Origin: Methanolinea sp.
GTDB lineage: Archaea; Halobacteriota; Methanomicrobia; Methanomicrobiales; Methanospirillaceae
DNA length: 64,000 bases
Direction of reading: 5' to 3'
NCBI GenBank assembly: GCA_025453675.1
Contig: JALOPW010000001.1
Location: 1-64,000, forward strand
A program made the translations under genes and the position numbers. Below the pieces are notes generated by a model. The model did no database searches. It saw only the letters and a list, made by a program, of their open reading frames with translations, and was not told where the DNA came from. Shown in pieces: positions 62,858 through 64,000 of this stretch; position 1 is the first letter of the stretch, and every line of letters begins with the position of its first letter.

Positions 62858-64000
62858 ATGATTCCTGACCGGGAACACTGGTCATCGAAGACAGGGTTTG
62901 TCCTCGCGGCGATCGGATCAGCGGTGGGAATCGGGAATATCTGGCGGTTCTCGTCGGTGGTCGGCCAGAACGGGGGAGGTGCCTACCTCATCCCCTATCT
63001 CATCGCCGTTTTCGCCTGTGCCATGCCCCTGATGATCCTCGAACTGGCCATGGGACGGCATTTCGAAGGTACGGTCGTGAGTGCGTTCCGGTCCGTGCGC
63101 CCGGAGTTCCGGGCCGTGGGATGGCTCCTCTGTGCCATCATCTTCCTCGTGCTCTGCTATTACCTTGTCATTGCCGGGTGGACGGCAGCCTATACCGTCT
63201 TCTCGCTCACGGGAGAGACCGTCGAGTTCTCGGCATTTACGGGCGGTTACCTCCCGGTTCTCTTCTTCCTGTTCACCGCGGTCTTCACCGCGGTCGTCAT
63301 CTCCCGGGGAATACAGAAAGGGATCGAACGGCTCTCCATCGTGCTCATTCCCGTATCCCTGGGAATCCTCGTGATACTGGCACTTTACAGTGCCACCCTC
63401 CCGGGATTCGCCCGGGGGGCGGCATTCCTTTTTACCCCGGACTTCTCTGTCCTCTCTGACCCGCTCCTCTGGAGCGCGGCATTCGGGCAGGCCTTCTTCT
63501 CGCTCTCGGTGGGGACCGGGATCCTGCTCACCTACGGTGCCTACATGGAGAGGGAGATGGATATCCCGGTATCTGCGCTGCTCATCACTCTTGCTGACCT
63601 TGCCGTTGCGATCCTCGCGGGACTGGTCATCTTTCCCCTGGTGTTCACCTTCGGCCTGACCCCCACGGCCGGGGCGGAACTCGCATTCACCACACTCCCG
63701 AGGGCGTTTGCGGCCATGCCAGCCGGGGCGGTCTTTGCAGTGGCCTTCTTCCTGGTGCTCTTCTTTACCGCTATCACCTCGTCTGTCTCCATGCTCGAGG
63801 TGAGCGTCGCCTCGCTGCACGAGTCCCTCGGCTGGTCCCGGGAGAAGACCACCCTGATCCTGGGCTGCCTCATGGCCGCCGTGGGCCTGCCCGCCGCCCT
63901 GAGCTACAGCGCCGCAGACCTGACATTCAACGGGATAAAGGTGCTCGATTTCATGGATGAGACGGTAGGGACCCTTGGGCTCCCGGTGGCCGGCGTCCTG
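62858..64000 (+). CDS. neurotransmitter:sodium symporter (NSS/SNF) family transporter, 3' end cut by window
   Basis: The frame is open for 381 codons to the window edge. The first helix has the family signature 'VLAAIGSAVGIGNIWRFS' with the following 'GGGAYLIPYLI', where unwound backbone and Asn/Gly bind Na+ and the amino-acid substrate in LeuT-like transporters. Later stretches 'GQAFFSLSVGTGILLTYGAY' (helix 6 region) and 'FFTAITSSVSMLEVSVASL' (helix 8, Na2-site Thr/Ser) agree. It should take up amino acids or related solutes with Na+. ATG 62858 with Shine-Dalgarno ggggagga. The C-terminal helices lie beyond the window. Confidence 0.92.
   Translation, partial: MIPDREHWSSKTGFVLAAIGSAVGIGNIWRFSSVVGQNGGGAYLIPYLIAVFACAMPLMILELAMGRHFEGTVVSAFRSVRPEFRAVGWLLCAIIFLVLCYYLVIAGWTAAYTVFSLTGETVEFSAFTGGYLPVLFFLFTAVFTAVVISRGIQKGIERLSIVLIPVSLGILVILALYSATLPGFARGAAFLFTPDFSVLSDPLLWSAAFGQAFFSLSVGTGILLTYGAYMEREMDIPVSALLITLADLAVAILAGLVIFPLVFTFGLTPTAGAELAFTTLPRAFAAMPAGAVFAVAFFLVLFFTAITSSVSMLEVSVASLHESLGWSREKTTLILGCLMAAVGLPAALSYSAADLTFNGIKVLDFMDETVGTLGLPVAGVL

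Noticed and set aside
62918-63820. A 300-codon antisense frame under the NSS symporter
   Set aside because: Its composition is almost entirely charged (Glu, Arg, Gly), the mirror of a membrane protein; the plus strand has the family signature.

Overview
The window looks like a chromosome segment of a methanogenic archaeon, most likely from the Methanomicrobiales (Methanoregula-like). A methanogenesis marker 8 (DUF2099) gene is present at 33-34 kb. Very long receiver-PAS-kinase sensors lie next to archaeal S-layer/CARDB-type secreted proteins, TrmB and Lrp-like regulators, and TATA-box leaderless promoters. The assignment is inferred from gene content only. No rRNA, tRNA, CRISPR array or intact insertion sequence was seen.

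Layout. 0-3 kb: a partial DUF523-DUF1722 protein, a split-barrel flavoprotein, a membrane methyltransferase and a SOUL heme-binding protein. 3.3-6.4 kb: a MacB/LolCDE-like ABC system with a CARDB-type secreted partner. 6.4-9.7 kb: an Opu-type osmoprotectant importer (two permeases, ATPase with C-terminal CBS region, binding lipoprotein). 9.9-14.3 kb: a decayed photolyase/cryptochrome fragment and a receiver-PAS-histidine kinase, bracketed by perfect hairpin repeats. 14.6-20.9 kb: kdpABC with a KdpD that has no kinase domain. 21-30 kb: small proteins, Cache-type lipoproteins, a membrane histidine kinase and a gene-poor stretch with decayed coding remnants. 30-35 kb: an ABC-2 exporter, methanogenesis marker 8 and a lipoprotein. 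35-39.3 kb: a second, larger receiver-PAS-GAF-kinase.

39.4-49.9 kb is the most coherent block. A rubredoxin-flavodoxin fusion and a frameshifted remnant of a monofunctional catalase precede an intact catalase-peroxidase (katG). Directly downstream, and tightly overlapping, come ahbD-ahbA-ahbB-ahbC, the siroheme-dependent route to heme b, so a heme enzyme sits beside the pathway that makes its cofactor. A siroheme sulfite-reductase-like gene converges on ahbC. Beyond it lies a three-gene operon (membrane polyferredoxin, cupin, small CxxC protein) divergent from a TrmB-family regulator. The same 21-bp imperfect palindrome lies upstream of both the sulfite-reductase-like gene and the polyferredoxin operon, at matching spacing from TATA-like boxes. 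In the second place it overlaps the presumed trmB start region. This reads as a small self-regulated redox regulon, and it is the best candidate here for an undescribed system.

50-64 kb is an ion and small-molecule transport region: an MFS drug exporter, a voltage-gated-type K+ channel, three CPA2 antiporters (two with TrkA/RCK domains), a P2-type cation ATPase and a sodium-coupled (NSS/SNF) symporter running off the right edge. With Kdp and Opu on the left, the window is unusually rich in K+ and osmotic-balance functions. Several genes (the Opu ATPase, the first receiver kinase, the methyltransferase) have no ATG/GTG/TTG where homology requires the start.
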